The position numbers and the translations under genes are program-made. A model generated the notes under the pieces. It was not told where the DNA came from. It saw only the letters and a program-made list of their open reading frames with translations, and ran no database searches. 50,273 nucleotides of DNA from Metabacillus fastidiosus NBRC 101226 (lineage in GTDB: Bacteria > Bacillota > Bacilli > Bacillales > Bacillaceae): positions 1 through 50,273 of the forward strand of contig NZ_BCVG01000020.1 in NCBI RefSeq assembly GCF_001591625.1, written 5' to 3'. Numbering within the stretch: the first letter of the stretch is position 1; every line of letters begins with the position of its first letter. Of this stretch, positions 28,743 through 36,448 are shown piece by piece.

Positions 28743-29885
28743 ATGAGTTTACAACCACATGGCGGCAAATTAGTCCAAGCAGTTAATTTAGGTGCATCTG
28801 TTACACATATTACGAAAGAAATTGAGTTAGATAATATTGCTTTAAGTGATTTAGAATTAATAGCAATCGGGGGTTACAGCCCAATTGAAGGATTTTTAAA
28901 TAAAGCAGACTATGAATCTGTCGTAAAAAATATGAGATTAAGTGATGGAACTGTTTGGAGTATTCCAATTACATTACCGGTAACAGAACAAGTAAAAGAT
29001 ACTTTAGCAATCGGTGACGAAGCAAAACTTGTTTTTGACGGGGAAGTATATGGAACAATTGAAATTTCTGATATTTTCAAGCCGAACAAAGAGGAAGAAG
29101 CGGTAAATGTATACCGTACAGATGACCAGGCACATCCAGGTGTGAAAAAAATGTTCGAACGCGGAGATTTCTATGTTGCAGGGAAAATTACATTAGTTAA
29201 ACGTGCAGCACAGCCGTTCCCGGATTATTATTTTGACCCGAAAGAAACGCGTCAAACGTTCAGTGACTTAAACTGGAAAACAATCGTTGGTTTCCAAACG
29301 AGAAATCCTGTTCACCGTGCGCATGAATACATTCAAAAAACAGCGATGGAAACAGTTGATGGTTTACTGCTTAATCCATTAGTTGGTGAAACAAAATCAG
29401 ATGATATCCCAGCTGATATTCGTATGGAGAGCTATGAAGTTTTACTTAAAAACTACTATCCTAGCGATCGTGTACGTTTAGCAGTATTCCCAGCTGCAAT
29501 GCGCTATGCAGGTCCAAGAGAAGCAATTTTCCATGCACTTGTTCGTAAAAACTACGGATGTACGCATTTCATCGTTGGCCGTGACCATGCAGGTGTTGGT
29601 GATTATTACGGAACATATGATGCACAGCATATTTTCTCTAACTTCACATCTGAAGAGTTAGGTATTACACCAATGTTTTTCGAACACAGCTTCTACTGCA
29701 ATAAATGTGAGGCGATGGCAAGTTCAAAAACATGTCCGCACGGTGCAGAGGACCGCGTTATTTTATCTGGTACAAAAGTTCGCGGAATGCTTCGCAGCGG
29801 AGAAATTCCACCGAGCACATTCAGCCGTAAAGAAGTAATTGAAGTATTAATTGCAGGACTAAAACAAACTGCTGTAACACAGTAA
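28743..29885 (+). CDS. sat: Sulfate adenylyltransferase (ATP sulfurylase)
   Basis: Activates sulfate to APS. The 380-residue homo-oligomeric type enzyme has [16 protein letters not shown] with the HXXH catalytic motif (about residue 195), [26 protein letters not shown] and C-terminal [15 protein letters not shown], a zinc-like Cys cluster typical of bacterial single-chain Sat. RBS AGGAGG precedes ATG 28743. Acts between cysP import and cysC/cysH. Confidence 0.97.
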   Translation: MSLQPHGGKLVQAVNLGASVTHITKEIELDNIALSDLELIAIGGYSPIEGFLNKADYESVVKNMRLSDGTVWSIPITLPVTEQVKDTLAIGDEAKLVFDGEVYGTIEISDIFKPNKEEEAVNVYRTDDQAHPGVKKMFERGDFYVAGKITLVKRAAQPFPDYYFDPKETRQTFSDLNWKTIVGFQTRNPVHRAHEYIQKTAMETVDGLLLNPLVGETKSDDIPADIRMESYEVLLKNYYPSDRVRLAVFPAAMRYAGPREAIFHALVRKNYGCTHFIVGRDHAGVGDYYGTYDAQHIFSNFTSEELGITPMFFEHSFYCNKCEAMASSKTCPHGAEDRVILSGTKVRGMLRSGEIPPSTFSRKEVIEVLIAGLKQTAVTQ

Positions 29886-29897
29886 TGGAGGATAATA

Positions 29898-30515
29898 ATG
29901 GCTACGAATATTGTATGGCATGAGGCATCTGTCTCAAAAGAAGATCGCAGAGAAAAAAATGACCACGGCAGCTTTTGCTTATGGTTCACAGGTCTTTCGG
30001 GCTCTGGGAAATCAACTTTAGCAAATGCGCTCGCTAAATATCTTTTTGAAGCAAATGTTCAGACATATGTATTAGACGGTGATAATGTGCGCCATGGACT
30101 TAATAAAGACCTTGGGTTTACAGATGAAGACCGTAAAGAAAATATTCGCCGTATCGGTGAAGTGTCAAAATTATTCGTTGATGGCGGTCAAATCGTTGTC
30201 ACGGCATTCATTTCACCATTCCGTGAAGATCGCCAGCAAGTGCGTGATATTTTAAATGAAAATGAATTTTTCGAAATTTATGTGAACTGTTCATTAGATG
30301 AATGTGAGAAACGTGATCCAAAAGGTTTATATAAAAAAGCGCGCAACAATGAAATCAAACATTTTACAGGAATTGATTCACCATATGAAGCACCTGTAAA
30401 TCCTGAATTAGTTGTTAATACGGAATCACAGTCGATTCAAGAGTCAGTAAAAACAATTGTACAATTTTTGGAAGAAAAAGGATTAATCAAAAGCGGAATT
30501 TCAAACGGTATTTAA
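29898..30515 (+). CDS. cysC: Adenylylsulfate kinase
   Basis: Phosphorylates APS to PAPS. The 205-residue protein has the P-loop [14 protein letters not shown] (about residues 36-49), [29 protein letters not shown] and DPKGLYKKA motifs. It starts 12 bases after sat, with GGAGG. Its presence with a 4Fe-4S CysH suggests both APS and PAPS can be made. Confidence 0.97.
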   Translation: MATNIVWHEASVSKEDRREKNDHGSFCLWFTGLSGSGKSTLANALAKYLFEANVQTYVLDGDNVRHGLNKDLGFTDEDRKENIRRIGEVSKLFVDGGQIVVTAFISPFREDRQQVRDILNENEFFEIYVNCSLDECEKRDPKGLYKKARNNEIKHFTGIDSPYEAPVNPELVVNTESQSIQESVKTIVQFLEEKGLIKSGISNGI

Positions 30516-30573
30516 ACAATTACTATTGAGTGATGTCGAATTATCGGTTATTCTGTAATATATATTATAACGG

Positions 30574-30612
30574 CCTGACCTCTCTAATTTATTGCTAGAG
30601 AGGTTTGGTATT
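30574..30612 (+). terminator. Hairpin between cysC and sumT
   Basis: ACCTCTCTA pairs with TAGAGAGGT over nine bases, followed by TTGGTATT rather than a clean T-run. It may act as a weak terminator or mRNA stabiliser splitting the sulfate genes from the siroheme genes. Confidence 0.6.
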
Positions 30613-30647
30613 ACATTCACAGGGAATGATAAAGGAGGGAAGTTGAA

Positions 30648-31421
30648 ATGGCGAAGGTTTATTTAGTCGGTGCAGGCCCCGGTGATGAAGAATTATTAAC
30701 GATTAAAGCGCTTAAATGTATTAAAGAAGCAGATGTTATTTTATATGACAGACTTGTAAATAAAGAGATTTTAAAACATGCAAAAGAAGATGCAGATCTT
30801 ATTTACTGTGGGAAACTCCCAAACTATCATACGATGAAACAAGAAACGATTAATCATTTTCTTGTGAAATATGCAAAAAGCGGCAAAATTGTTACACGCT
30901 TAAAAGGTGGAGACCCCTTTGTTTTCGGCAGGGGCGGGGAAGAAGCAGAAGCCTTAGCTATGAATAACATCCCATTCGAAATCGTACCTGGAGTAACATC
31001 AGGTGTTGCAGCGGCTGCATATGCTGGAATTCCTGTTACACATCGTGACCTAAGTGCGAGCGTCGCTTTTATTACAGGTCATCGCAAAGATGATGCGGAT
31101 GAAGAAATAAGATGGGAAGCACTTGCTAAAGGGATTGATACACTTGCAATTTATATGGGTGTCGGTAATCTTCCTTATATTCAAGCTCAGCTTCTTAAAC
31201 ACGGCAAAAGTGAACAGACACCTGTTGCTGTCATTCATTGGGGAACGACAAATATACAGAGAACAGTGACAGGCACATTGGAGAATATTTATGATGTCGT
31301 TAAGCAGCAGAATATTACGAATCCAAGTATGATTATTATTGGTGATGTCGTTAACCTAAAAGATAAATTAAGCTGGTATGAAGAAAGACTTCTACAAACC
31401 GCTGCGAGTGAGGCGTTTTAA
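30648..31421 (+). CDS. sumT: Uroporphyrinogen-III C-methyltransferase
   Basis: First committed step to siroheme: two SAM-dependent methylations of uroporphyrinogen III. The 257-residue tetrapyrrole methylase has VYLVGAGPGDEELLTIKA, LKGGDPFVFGRGGEEAE, VPGVTSGVAAAAYAGIPVTHR and VTGTLENI. It corresponds to B. subtilis YlnD. The stop overlaps the sirB start. Siroheme is a cofactor of sulfite reductase, which completes the pathway; sulfite reductase genes are not in this window. Confidence 0.96.
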   Translation: MAKVYLVGAGPGDEELLTIKALKCIKEADVILYDRLVNKEILKHAKEDADLIYCGKLPNYHTMKQETINHFLVKYAKSGKIVTRLKGGDPFVFGRGGEEAEALAMNNIPFEIVPGVTSGVAAAAYAGIPVTHRDLSASVAFITGHRKDDADEEIRWEALAKGIDTLAIYMGVGNLPYIQAQLLKHGKSEQTPVAVIHWGTTNIQRTVTGTLENIYDVVKQQNITNPSMIIIGDVVNLKDKLSWYEERLLQTAASEAF

Positions 31422-32209
31422 TGATGAAACAGGCAGTATTATATGTATGTCATGGCAGTCGTGTACCGGAAGCATGCAGAGAAGCGCTTGCCTTTATTGA
31501 TAAAGTGAAACCATTAGTTAATGTTTCTATTCAGGAAACAGGCTTTTTAGAATTAGCTGAACCGACAATTGGTGATGGATTTAAAGCCTGTGTTGACAAA
31601 GGTGCGACACATATAGCTGTTGTTCCTTTACTGCTGCTTACTGCAGCACATGCGAAAAAGGATATTCCAGAAGAACTGGCACATGTCGCAAGCAATTATC
31701 CGGATATTAAGCTGACGTATGGGAAACCAATCGGTGTGGATGAAAGAATTGCCGACATTTTACTGGGAAAAATGAATGAAAAAGAAGCGCTAGCCTCTGA
31801 TTCAATTGCTATATTGGTCGGGCGCGGCAGCAGTGATCCGGATGTGAAAAGAGATTTCACAGAGATTGCTCGTCAACTACAGGAAAAATCAAGCCTAAAA
31901 CAAGTGAAAGCCTGTTTTTTGACAGCAGCAGAACCTAGCTTTGATGATGTTATTCATGATATTCATGCATCAAATGAACAGCAGATTTATTTGCTTCCTT
32001 ATTTAATTTTCACAGGCTTATTGAAAAAAGGAATTGATAAAACGGTTCAAAGCTATGATTGGGGAAATCGTTCTCTCTATCACTGTGATTATCTTGGTGA
32101 CCATCCTCTATTATTAAATATTTTCATGCAGCGTGTTCAGGAAACAGTTGAAAATAAAAATAATGAATATGTATTTCATGTGGACGAATATGCTTCCGTT
32201 GCATATTGA
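31421..32209 (+). CDS. sirB: Sirohydrochlorin ferrochelatase
   Basis: Inserts iron into sirohydrochlorin. The 262-residue CbiX/SirB protein has two similar halves; the catalytic His is in LYVCHGSRVPEA (about residue 11), with VVPLLLLTAAHAKKDIPEEL supplying another metal-binding His. B. subtilis YlnE is the counterpart. ATG 31421 overlaps the sumT stop; ATG 31424 is an alternative. The 3' end overlaps sirC by 20 bases. Confidence 0.94.
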   Translation: MMKQAVLYVCHGSRVPEACREALAFIDKVKPLVNVSIQETGFLELAEPTIGDGFKACVDKGATHIAVVPLLLLTAAHAKKDIPEELAHVASNYPDIKLTYGKPIGVDERIADILLGKMNEKEALASDSIAILVGRGSSDPDVKRDFTEIARQLQEKSSLKQVKACFLTAAEPSFDDVIHDIHASNEQQIYLLPYLIFTGLLKKGIDKTVQSYDWGNRSLYHCDYLGDHPLLLNIFMQRVQETVENKNNEYVFHVDEYASVAY

Positions 32210-32690
32210 TTTTTCAGCAAAAGAAGTTTTAATCGTCGGTGGTGGAAAAATTGCACTCCGTCGGCTTAAAACTTTTTTACATGCAGGAGCAAATATTACA
32301 GTTGTCAGTCCTGAAGCCTGTGAAGAAATTGCCAGGTTAGCTGAGCAAAATGAAATTTGCTGGAAGCAGGAAAAGGTGAGTGTGGAACATTTGCATTCGC
32401 CTTTTCTTATCGTTGCCGCAACCCATGATCATGATGTAAATGAATGGATCGGAAAAAATACTCGCCCTAATCAGCTTGTTAATATTGCAAGCAAGATGGA
32501 AAAGGGAAATGTATTAATACCGAAAATCGTGAAAAAAGGGAAACTTACGCTTTCCATCTCCACAAACGGGGCGAGTCCGACACTGGCGAAGGAGCTGGGG
32601 GAGAAGCTTAGTTCTCAGTTTGATGATGATTTTATTAAAGAGCTTGATATGCTGTATGAAGAGAGACAGAGGAGAATCCGCAGGCGATAG
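32190..32690 (+). CDS. sirC: Precorrin-2 dehydrogenase / siroheme synthase SirC
   Basis: Oxidises precorrin-2 to sirohydrochlorin with NAD. The 166-residue protein opens MLPLHIDFSAKEVLIVGGGK, the Rossmann dinucleotide motif, and has VVAATHDHDVNEWI and STNGASPTLAKELGEKL of the CysG N-terminal/YlnF family. ATG 32190 is preferred by homology; its GTGGACG ribosome binding site is weak, consistent with coupling to sirB, which it overlaps. A terminator overlaps its stop. Confidence 0.93.
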   Translation: MLPLHIDFSAKEVLIVGGGKIALRRLKTFLHAGANITVVSPEACEEIARLAEQNEICWKQEKVSVEHLHSPFLIVAATHDHDVNEWIGKNTRPNQLVNIASKMEKGNVLIPKIVKKGKLTLSISTNGASPTLAKELGEKLSSQFDDDFIKELDMLYEERQRRIRRR

Positions 32691-32705
32691 CTTGCGGATT
32701 CTTTT
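32673..32705 (+). terminator. Terminator of the cys/sir operon
   Basis: GAATCCGCA pairs with TGCGGATTC over ten bases, followed by TTTT; it overlaps the sirC stop codon. Confidence 0.85.
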
Positions 32706-32871
32706 ACATTGGATTTTTAAACACTTCTATCTCTTTTTTGTATTCAAATACTTTATATTTCCAAATTACATCGCTATATTATTAGTGCCCAAATAATTTT
32801 CAGAAAAAAATGAACCTTTTCACTTTTTCATTTGTATAGTTGATAGATGAAAGGAAGAGGAGGAAAAAATA

Positions 32872-33243
32872 ATGGATACTGGCTGGATTGTTTCCCTTAT
32901 TGTTGGAGGGGTATTAATGATTCTGATTTTAGCGATTGCAATACCGATGGATCGAAAATATATTGTCCGCGAAAATGGAAAAATCAATTATAGGAAAACA
33001 AAAATATTTTTGCGATGGAATGTGTTTGATACACTTTCTCTTAGTTTAGCAATATATTCTATCATTTGTGTGCAGGCACTTAATTTTCTTATAAGTAAAG
33101 GGGAAACGATTGAAAATGTTTTTGTTCAATTTTTTACAAATCAGGCGCAAGTGTGGACAATCGTAGCATTTATGTATGTTATTACGAGATTGTCAATGAC
33201 TTTAAAATCAATTAAAGAACGCTGGGGCGATAATATTGAGTGA
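32872..33243 (+). CDS. Hypothetical membrane protein, linked to ECF sigma factor
   Basis: A 123-residue protein with about three membrane segments (residues 5-25, 53-75, 90-110) and basic loops (RKYIVRENGKINYRKTK). No family recognised. RBS GAGGAGG precedes the ATG. Its 3' end overlaps the start of the sigma factor gene by eight bases, so the two are translationally coupled and this protein may be a sensor or regulator of the sigma factor. Function unknown. Confidence 0.7.
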   Translation: MDTGWIVSLIVGGVLMILILAIAIPMDRKYIVRENGKINYRKTKIFLRWNVFDTLSLSLAIYSIICVQALNFLISKGETIENVFVQFFTNQAQVWTIVAFMYVITRLSMTLKSIKERWGDNIE

Positions 33244-33775
33244 GCGTGAGGATGAGCTGATGCTCTCTTATCAAAATGGAGAAGAGGAAGCTTTAGACAG
33301 GATTTATATAATATTAAAACAGCCCCTTTACTCCTTCGTTTACCGCTATACGAGGGATGAACAATTAAGCATCGATATTGTGCAGGATACATTTATGCAA
33401 TTGCAGCGTCATAAGAAATCTTATGATTCCAGTAAAGGAAAACTTAAATCATATCTTTTTCAAATCGCGTACCGATTAATGGTTACGAAAATAAACCGGC
33501 GTAAAAAATGGCAAAGTCTTCTGCCGTTTCTCACTCCGAAAGTAACGGAGGAGATGCACCATGCCGACCGGATGACGATTCGTGAAGCTGTTTCGAGTCT
33601 TCCTGATAAACAGCGTGCAGTTATTCTGCTTTCTTATTATCATGATATGACACAGGAAGAAATCGCGAAAATACTTGAAATACCTAAAGGGACGGTCAAA
33701 TCAAGATTACATAAAGCGATGAAAAACTTAAAGGAACAGTTGGAGGGAAATGATAATGAATCAAGATCCATTTAA
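33236..33775 (+). CDS. ECF-type RNA polymerase sigma factor
   Basis: A 179-residue group IV sigma factor. Region 2 (about residues 22-90: LYSFVYRYTRDEQLSIDIVQ, DTFMQLQRHKKSY, KSYLFQIAYRLMVTKINRR) and region 4 (about 110-165: SLPDKQRAVILLSYYHDMTQ, EEIAKILEIPKGTVKSRLHK) are complete. The start TTG 33236 lies inside the preceding gene behind GGGGC. It is followed, with a 20-base overlap, by a small membrane protein likely to be its anti-sigma component, an arrangement like SigY-YxlC of B. subtilis. Target promoters unknown. Confidence 0.9.
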   Translation: MSEREDELMLSYQNGEEEALDRIYIILKQPLYSFVYRYTRDEQLSIDIVQDTFMQLQRHKKSYDSSKGKLKSYLFQIAYRLMVTKINRRKKWQSLLPFLTPKVTEEMHHADRMTIREAVSSLPDKQRAVILLSYYHDMTQEEIAKILEIPKGTVKSRLHKAMKNLKEQLEGNDNESRSI

Positions 33776-33998
33776 AGAGGAACAGCATTTGCAAAACAAG
33801 CTCGATGAATATCATATTCAGATTCCTGATTTCCCACGAAAACGAAGCCGTTTCGAACGGTTTATTCATATTCTCGCTTCACCTGCAAAAGATCCGTTTG
33901 AACAAACTATTGCAACAATTAATGGAGTAATGCTATTAAAAGTGGCACCAGCTGTTATAATGGTAGTAATTGGACTTTTACAAATATTATTACTATAG
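33756..33998 (+). CDS. Small membrane protein, possible anti-sigma (YxlC-like), perhaps 3'-truncated
   Basis: An 80-residue protein: polar N-terminal half (FKEEQHLQNKLDEYHIQIPD) and one membrane helix at the C-terminus (about 58-80). ATG 33756 is nine bases after GGAGG; ATG 33750 is too close to it. Its place directly after an ECF sigma gene and its cytosolic-tail-plus-helix layout resemble YxlC-type anti-sigma components, but similarity is not strong enough to be sure. Its stop lies next to an apparent deletion joint (see the hydrolase remnant), so the native C-terminus may have been lost. Confidence 0.55.
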   Translation: MNQDPFKEEQHLQNKLDEYHIQIPDFPRKRSRFERFIHILASPAKDPFEQTIATINGVMLLKVAPAVIMVVIGLLQILLL

Positions 33999-34008
33999 AA
34001 ATGTCTGG

Positions 34009-34677
34009 ATGTGGGATAAGCAAGTTGAATACTTCAAACATTATCACTGTTTAGTACCAACTTTACCGGGACATGGTTTGCAAACAGAGAAGGTACCTTT
34101 TTCTATTCACGACTGTGCGCTAGAAATTATACAGTTAATTGAAGAAAAAAGAACGGAAAAAGAAATTATTTTAATAGGCTTTTCTTTAGGTGCGCAGGTT
34201 GTAATTGAGATATTAAGTATTGCACCTAATCTAGTAAGCTATGCTGTCATTAATAGTGCGAATGTTATGAACACTCGTTTTATGGATACAATGGTCGCAC
34301 CGTTAATAAAAATAACATCAGGACTTGTGAAAAATAAAACTTTTGCGAAAATGCAGGCGAAGCAATTATACATAAGTGAACAATATTTTGAAACATATTA
34401 TAGAGAAAGTATCGAAATGGATACGGATAATCTTATTAATATTCTCAAGGAAAGCTTTTCTTATGAAATGCCATCAAGTTTTTCAAAAAGCAGTGCGAAA
34501 ATATTAGTGACTGTAGGAGAAAAAGAGAAGCCGATAATGAAAAAATCAGCAGCTAAAATAGCAGAACAAAACTCAAATTGCAAGGAAATGATTATTCCGA
34601 GAATAGGACATGGCTTTCCTTTAGCGGATCCTGATTCATTCAATGAGACGGTTGAGGCGTGGATCAATGATAATTGA
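34009..34677 (+). pseudogene. Alpha/beta hydrolase, 5'-truncated
   Basis: The frame encodes an alpha/beta hydrolase core: LVPTLPGHGLQTEKV, nucleophile elbow LIGFSLGAQVV (GXSXG), and catalytic His in PRIGHGFPLADP. The first beta strand and the HG oxyanion-hole segment that should precede WMWDKQVEYF are absent. The homologous sequence begins about 11 bases after the stop of the small membrane protein, with no ribosome binding site for ATG 34009. A deletion that joined the two genes is the simplest reading. A short functional protein starting from an internal codon is unlikely. Confidence 0.75.
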
Positions 34678-34713
34678 AAGGAAAGAAAATTTACAATGTG
34701 AGCTGGAAAGGAT

Positions 34714-34750
34714 AACACTATCGCTTCAACTTTTGAAACGATAGTGTTTA
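34714..34750. terminator. Bidirectional terminator between convergent genes
   Basis: AACACTATCG and CGATAGTGTT pair, with an inner TTCA/TTGAA extension, flanked by T-rich sequence on the plus side. It lies between the hydrolase remnant and the minus-strand VOC gene. Confidence 0.8.
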
Positions 34751-34752
34751 TT

Positions 34753-35154
34753 TTATTCATTTTTCGCTAAATTCAACTGCCAGGAGACACCGTATTTATC
34801 TTCTACCCAGCCAAATTTCTCGCTCGTAGGCAAAGGTGCGAGGGGCATGAGTACTTGTCCGTCCTGTGCGAGTTTTCCAAAAACTGTTTCAATTTCTTCT
34901 CTTGAGTCACAAGTAACGAACAGAGACATTGCAGGAGTGAAAGGAATGTCGTTGCCATTACTGTTATCAATGCACATGAATGTTTGTCCTTTTAATGAAA
35001 ATACGGCATGTAATATAGATCCTGTTTGTTTATCTTTATTTTCTTCGTGATAGGTAATATGAATGATTTCTGATTGATTAAATATGGATGTGTAATAATT
35101 CATTGCTTCCTCCGCAGTTCTAGGAAACATTAAGAAGGTTGTGATTTTTTGCAT
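34753..35154 (-). CDS. VOC superfamily (PhnB-like) protein
   Basis: A 133-residue protein with the layout of PhnB/glyoxalase-bleomycin resistance-like VOC proteins (TTFLMFPRTAEEAMNYYTSI, FSLKGQTFMCIDNS, FGWVEDKYGVSWQLNL). Metal-dependent members act in glyoxal or antibiotic detoxification; substrate here is unknown. The start is ATG at 35154 on the minus strand, behind AAGGAGAGG; eight codons upstream are not needed. A clear promoter with an SOS-like operator lies at 35182-35230, so it is probably expressed independently of hisC. Confidence 0.8.
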   Translation of the reverse strand: MQKITTFLMFPRTAEEAMNYYTSIFNQSEIIHITYHEENKDKQTGSILHAVFSLKGQTFMCIDNSNGNDIPFTPAMSLFVTCDSREEIETVFGKLAQDGQVLMPLAPLPTSEKFGWVEDKYGVSWQLNLAKNE

Positions 35155-35181
35155 ATGAGTCCTCTCCTTTTTAATCAATTT

Positions 35182-35230
35182 CGAACATTTGTTCTATTTT
35201 TATACTAAAGTAACAGTTTTATATTGTCAA
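35182..35230 (-). promoter_or_regulatory. Promoter with SOS-like (LexA) box for the VOC gene
   Basis: On the minus strand, TTGACA (35230-35225) and TAGTAT (35207-35202) are 17 bases apart. AGAACAAATGTTCG (35195-35182) overlaps the expected transcription start and matches the Bacillus LexA box (CGAACRNRYGTTYG type) with about one mismatch. The -35 overlaps the hisC stop. Confidence 0.65.
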
Positions 35231-36315
35231 CTATTATTAAAAGTAGCACTCTCCATAAGTTTTTTTAAATAATCATATAAAATCTTCATTTCCTCCTCTG
35301 TCCCAATGGAAATACGCAGTTTATCGTAGAGGAGTTTATCTTCGAAATAACGCACATAAATATTTCTTTCGAGCAGCTGATTATATAATTTTCTTGCTCT
35401 GTCCTTTCCTAAATGAGCAGGAGGAGAACATAAAACGAAATTTGTCTGTGATTGTATAACATTAAATCCAAGCTTTCTAATATTTTTAATAAAATCATCT
35501 CTAGTGCGTTTGACAGCATCTGTCGTAGTTTTTAAATGTTTTTCATCCAGTAAAGCAGCTAAAGCCAGTTGTTGACTAATGAAATTAACATTGTATAAAT
35601 TTTTCCCTTTTTCCAATGCTGAAATTAAAGCTTCATCAGCAAAGCAATAGCCGACCCGAACGCCGCATAGAGAATAAGCTTTAGAAAATGTCCTCACGAC
35701 TACTAAATTTTTATACTTTTTAATCAGAGGAACGATGGATGAATCAGCTTCGGCAAAATCTATATATGCCTCATCAACAATAACGAGTCCTGAGAAATGT
35801 TTCGCTATCCGTTCAACTTCTTGAGGAGGTAATAATAGACCGGTTGGCGCGTTTGGATTTACGAGGACAATCGCCTTTGCCTCAGCTGTAATTAATGCAT
35901 CAGTATCAATTGTAAAGTTATAACGGACAGGGATTTTTAAACATTCTACCTGATGAACAGCAGCCATACTGTAGTATAATGCGAACGATGGATCAGGGAT
36001 AGCGATCCGGTGACCTCTATCAAGAAATACAGTAAATAATAGAGAAATAATTTCGCTTGAACCGTTTCCGCAAAATGTTTGTTCTTTTTTCACATCATAC
36101 TTTCTTGCTAATGCTCTTCGCAGTTCATCACATTGTGAATTAGGATAGCGTCGCAATGATTCCTCTTTTATCGTACGAAAAACATTGAGAACATTTGGTG
36201 ATGGCGCATATGGATGTTCATTTAAGTTTAATTTAATGACATCATTTCCTGTTGGTGGCTGAATACCTGATACATAAGGTTTTATCTGTTTAATATGTGG
36301 CAATATCATTGTCAT
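35227..36315 (-). CDS. hisC: Histidinol-phosphate / aromatic aminotransferase HisC
   Basis: A 362-residue class II-type PLP aminotransferase. Visible: KLNLNEHPYAPSP, LRRYPNSQCDELRRALA, CGNGSSEIISLL, NPNAPTGLLL, IVDEAYIDF, the PLP lysine in RTFSKAYSLCGVRVGY and LRISIGTEEE. HisC enzymes act on histidinol phosphate and, in many Bacilli, aromatic keto acids. It lies alone, away from his, trp or aro genes. Start at 36315 behind GGAGAG. It is divergent from a MocR-type regulator that may control it. Confidence 0.9.
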   Translation of the reverse strand: MTMILPHIKQIKPYVSGIQPPTGNDVIKLNLNEHPYAPSPNVLNVFRTIKEESLRRYPNSQCDELRRALARKYDVKKEQTFCGNGSSEIISLLFTVFLDRGHRIAIPDPSFALYYSMAAVHQVECLKIPVRYNFTIDTDALITAEAKAIVLVNPNAPTGLLLPPQEVERIAKHFSGLVIVDEAYIDFAEADSSIVPLIKKYKNLVVVRTFSKAYSLCGVRVGYCFADEALISALEKGKNLYNVNFISQQLALAALLDEKHLKTTTDAVKRTRDDFIKNIRKLGFNVIQSQTNFVLCSPPAHLGKDRARKLYNQLLERNIYVRYFEDKLLYDKLRISIGTEEEMKILYDYLKKLMESATFNNS

Positions 36316-36448
36316 TCATTATCTCTCCTTTTTAAAAGAATGGGAAAAAGATGTTATGATGAGAATAATCTGAATTTGTCATTTGAAAAATAGCCAGTTT
36401 TGATTTTTTATGAGTGACAGATTATTTCTCGCGAGGGGGAGATGTGAA

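Noticed and set aside
30533-30541. TGTCGAA near 30535 as a Spo0A site
   Set aside because: Lies in the cysC-sumT gap without a promoter; the 7-mer is expected by chance in a window this size.
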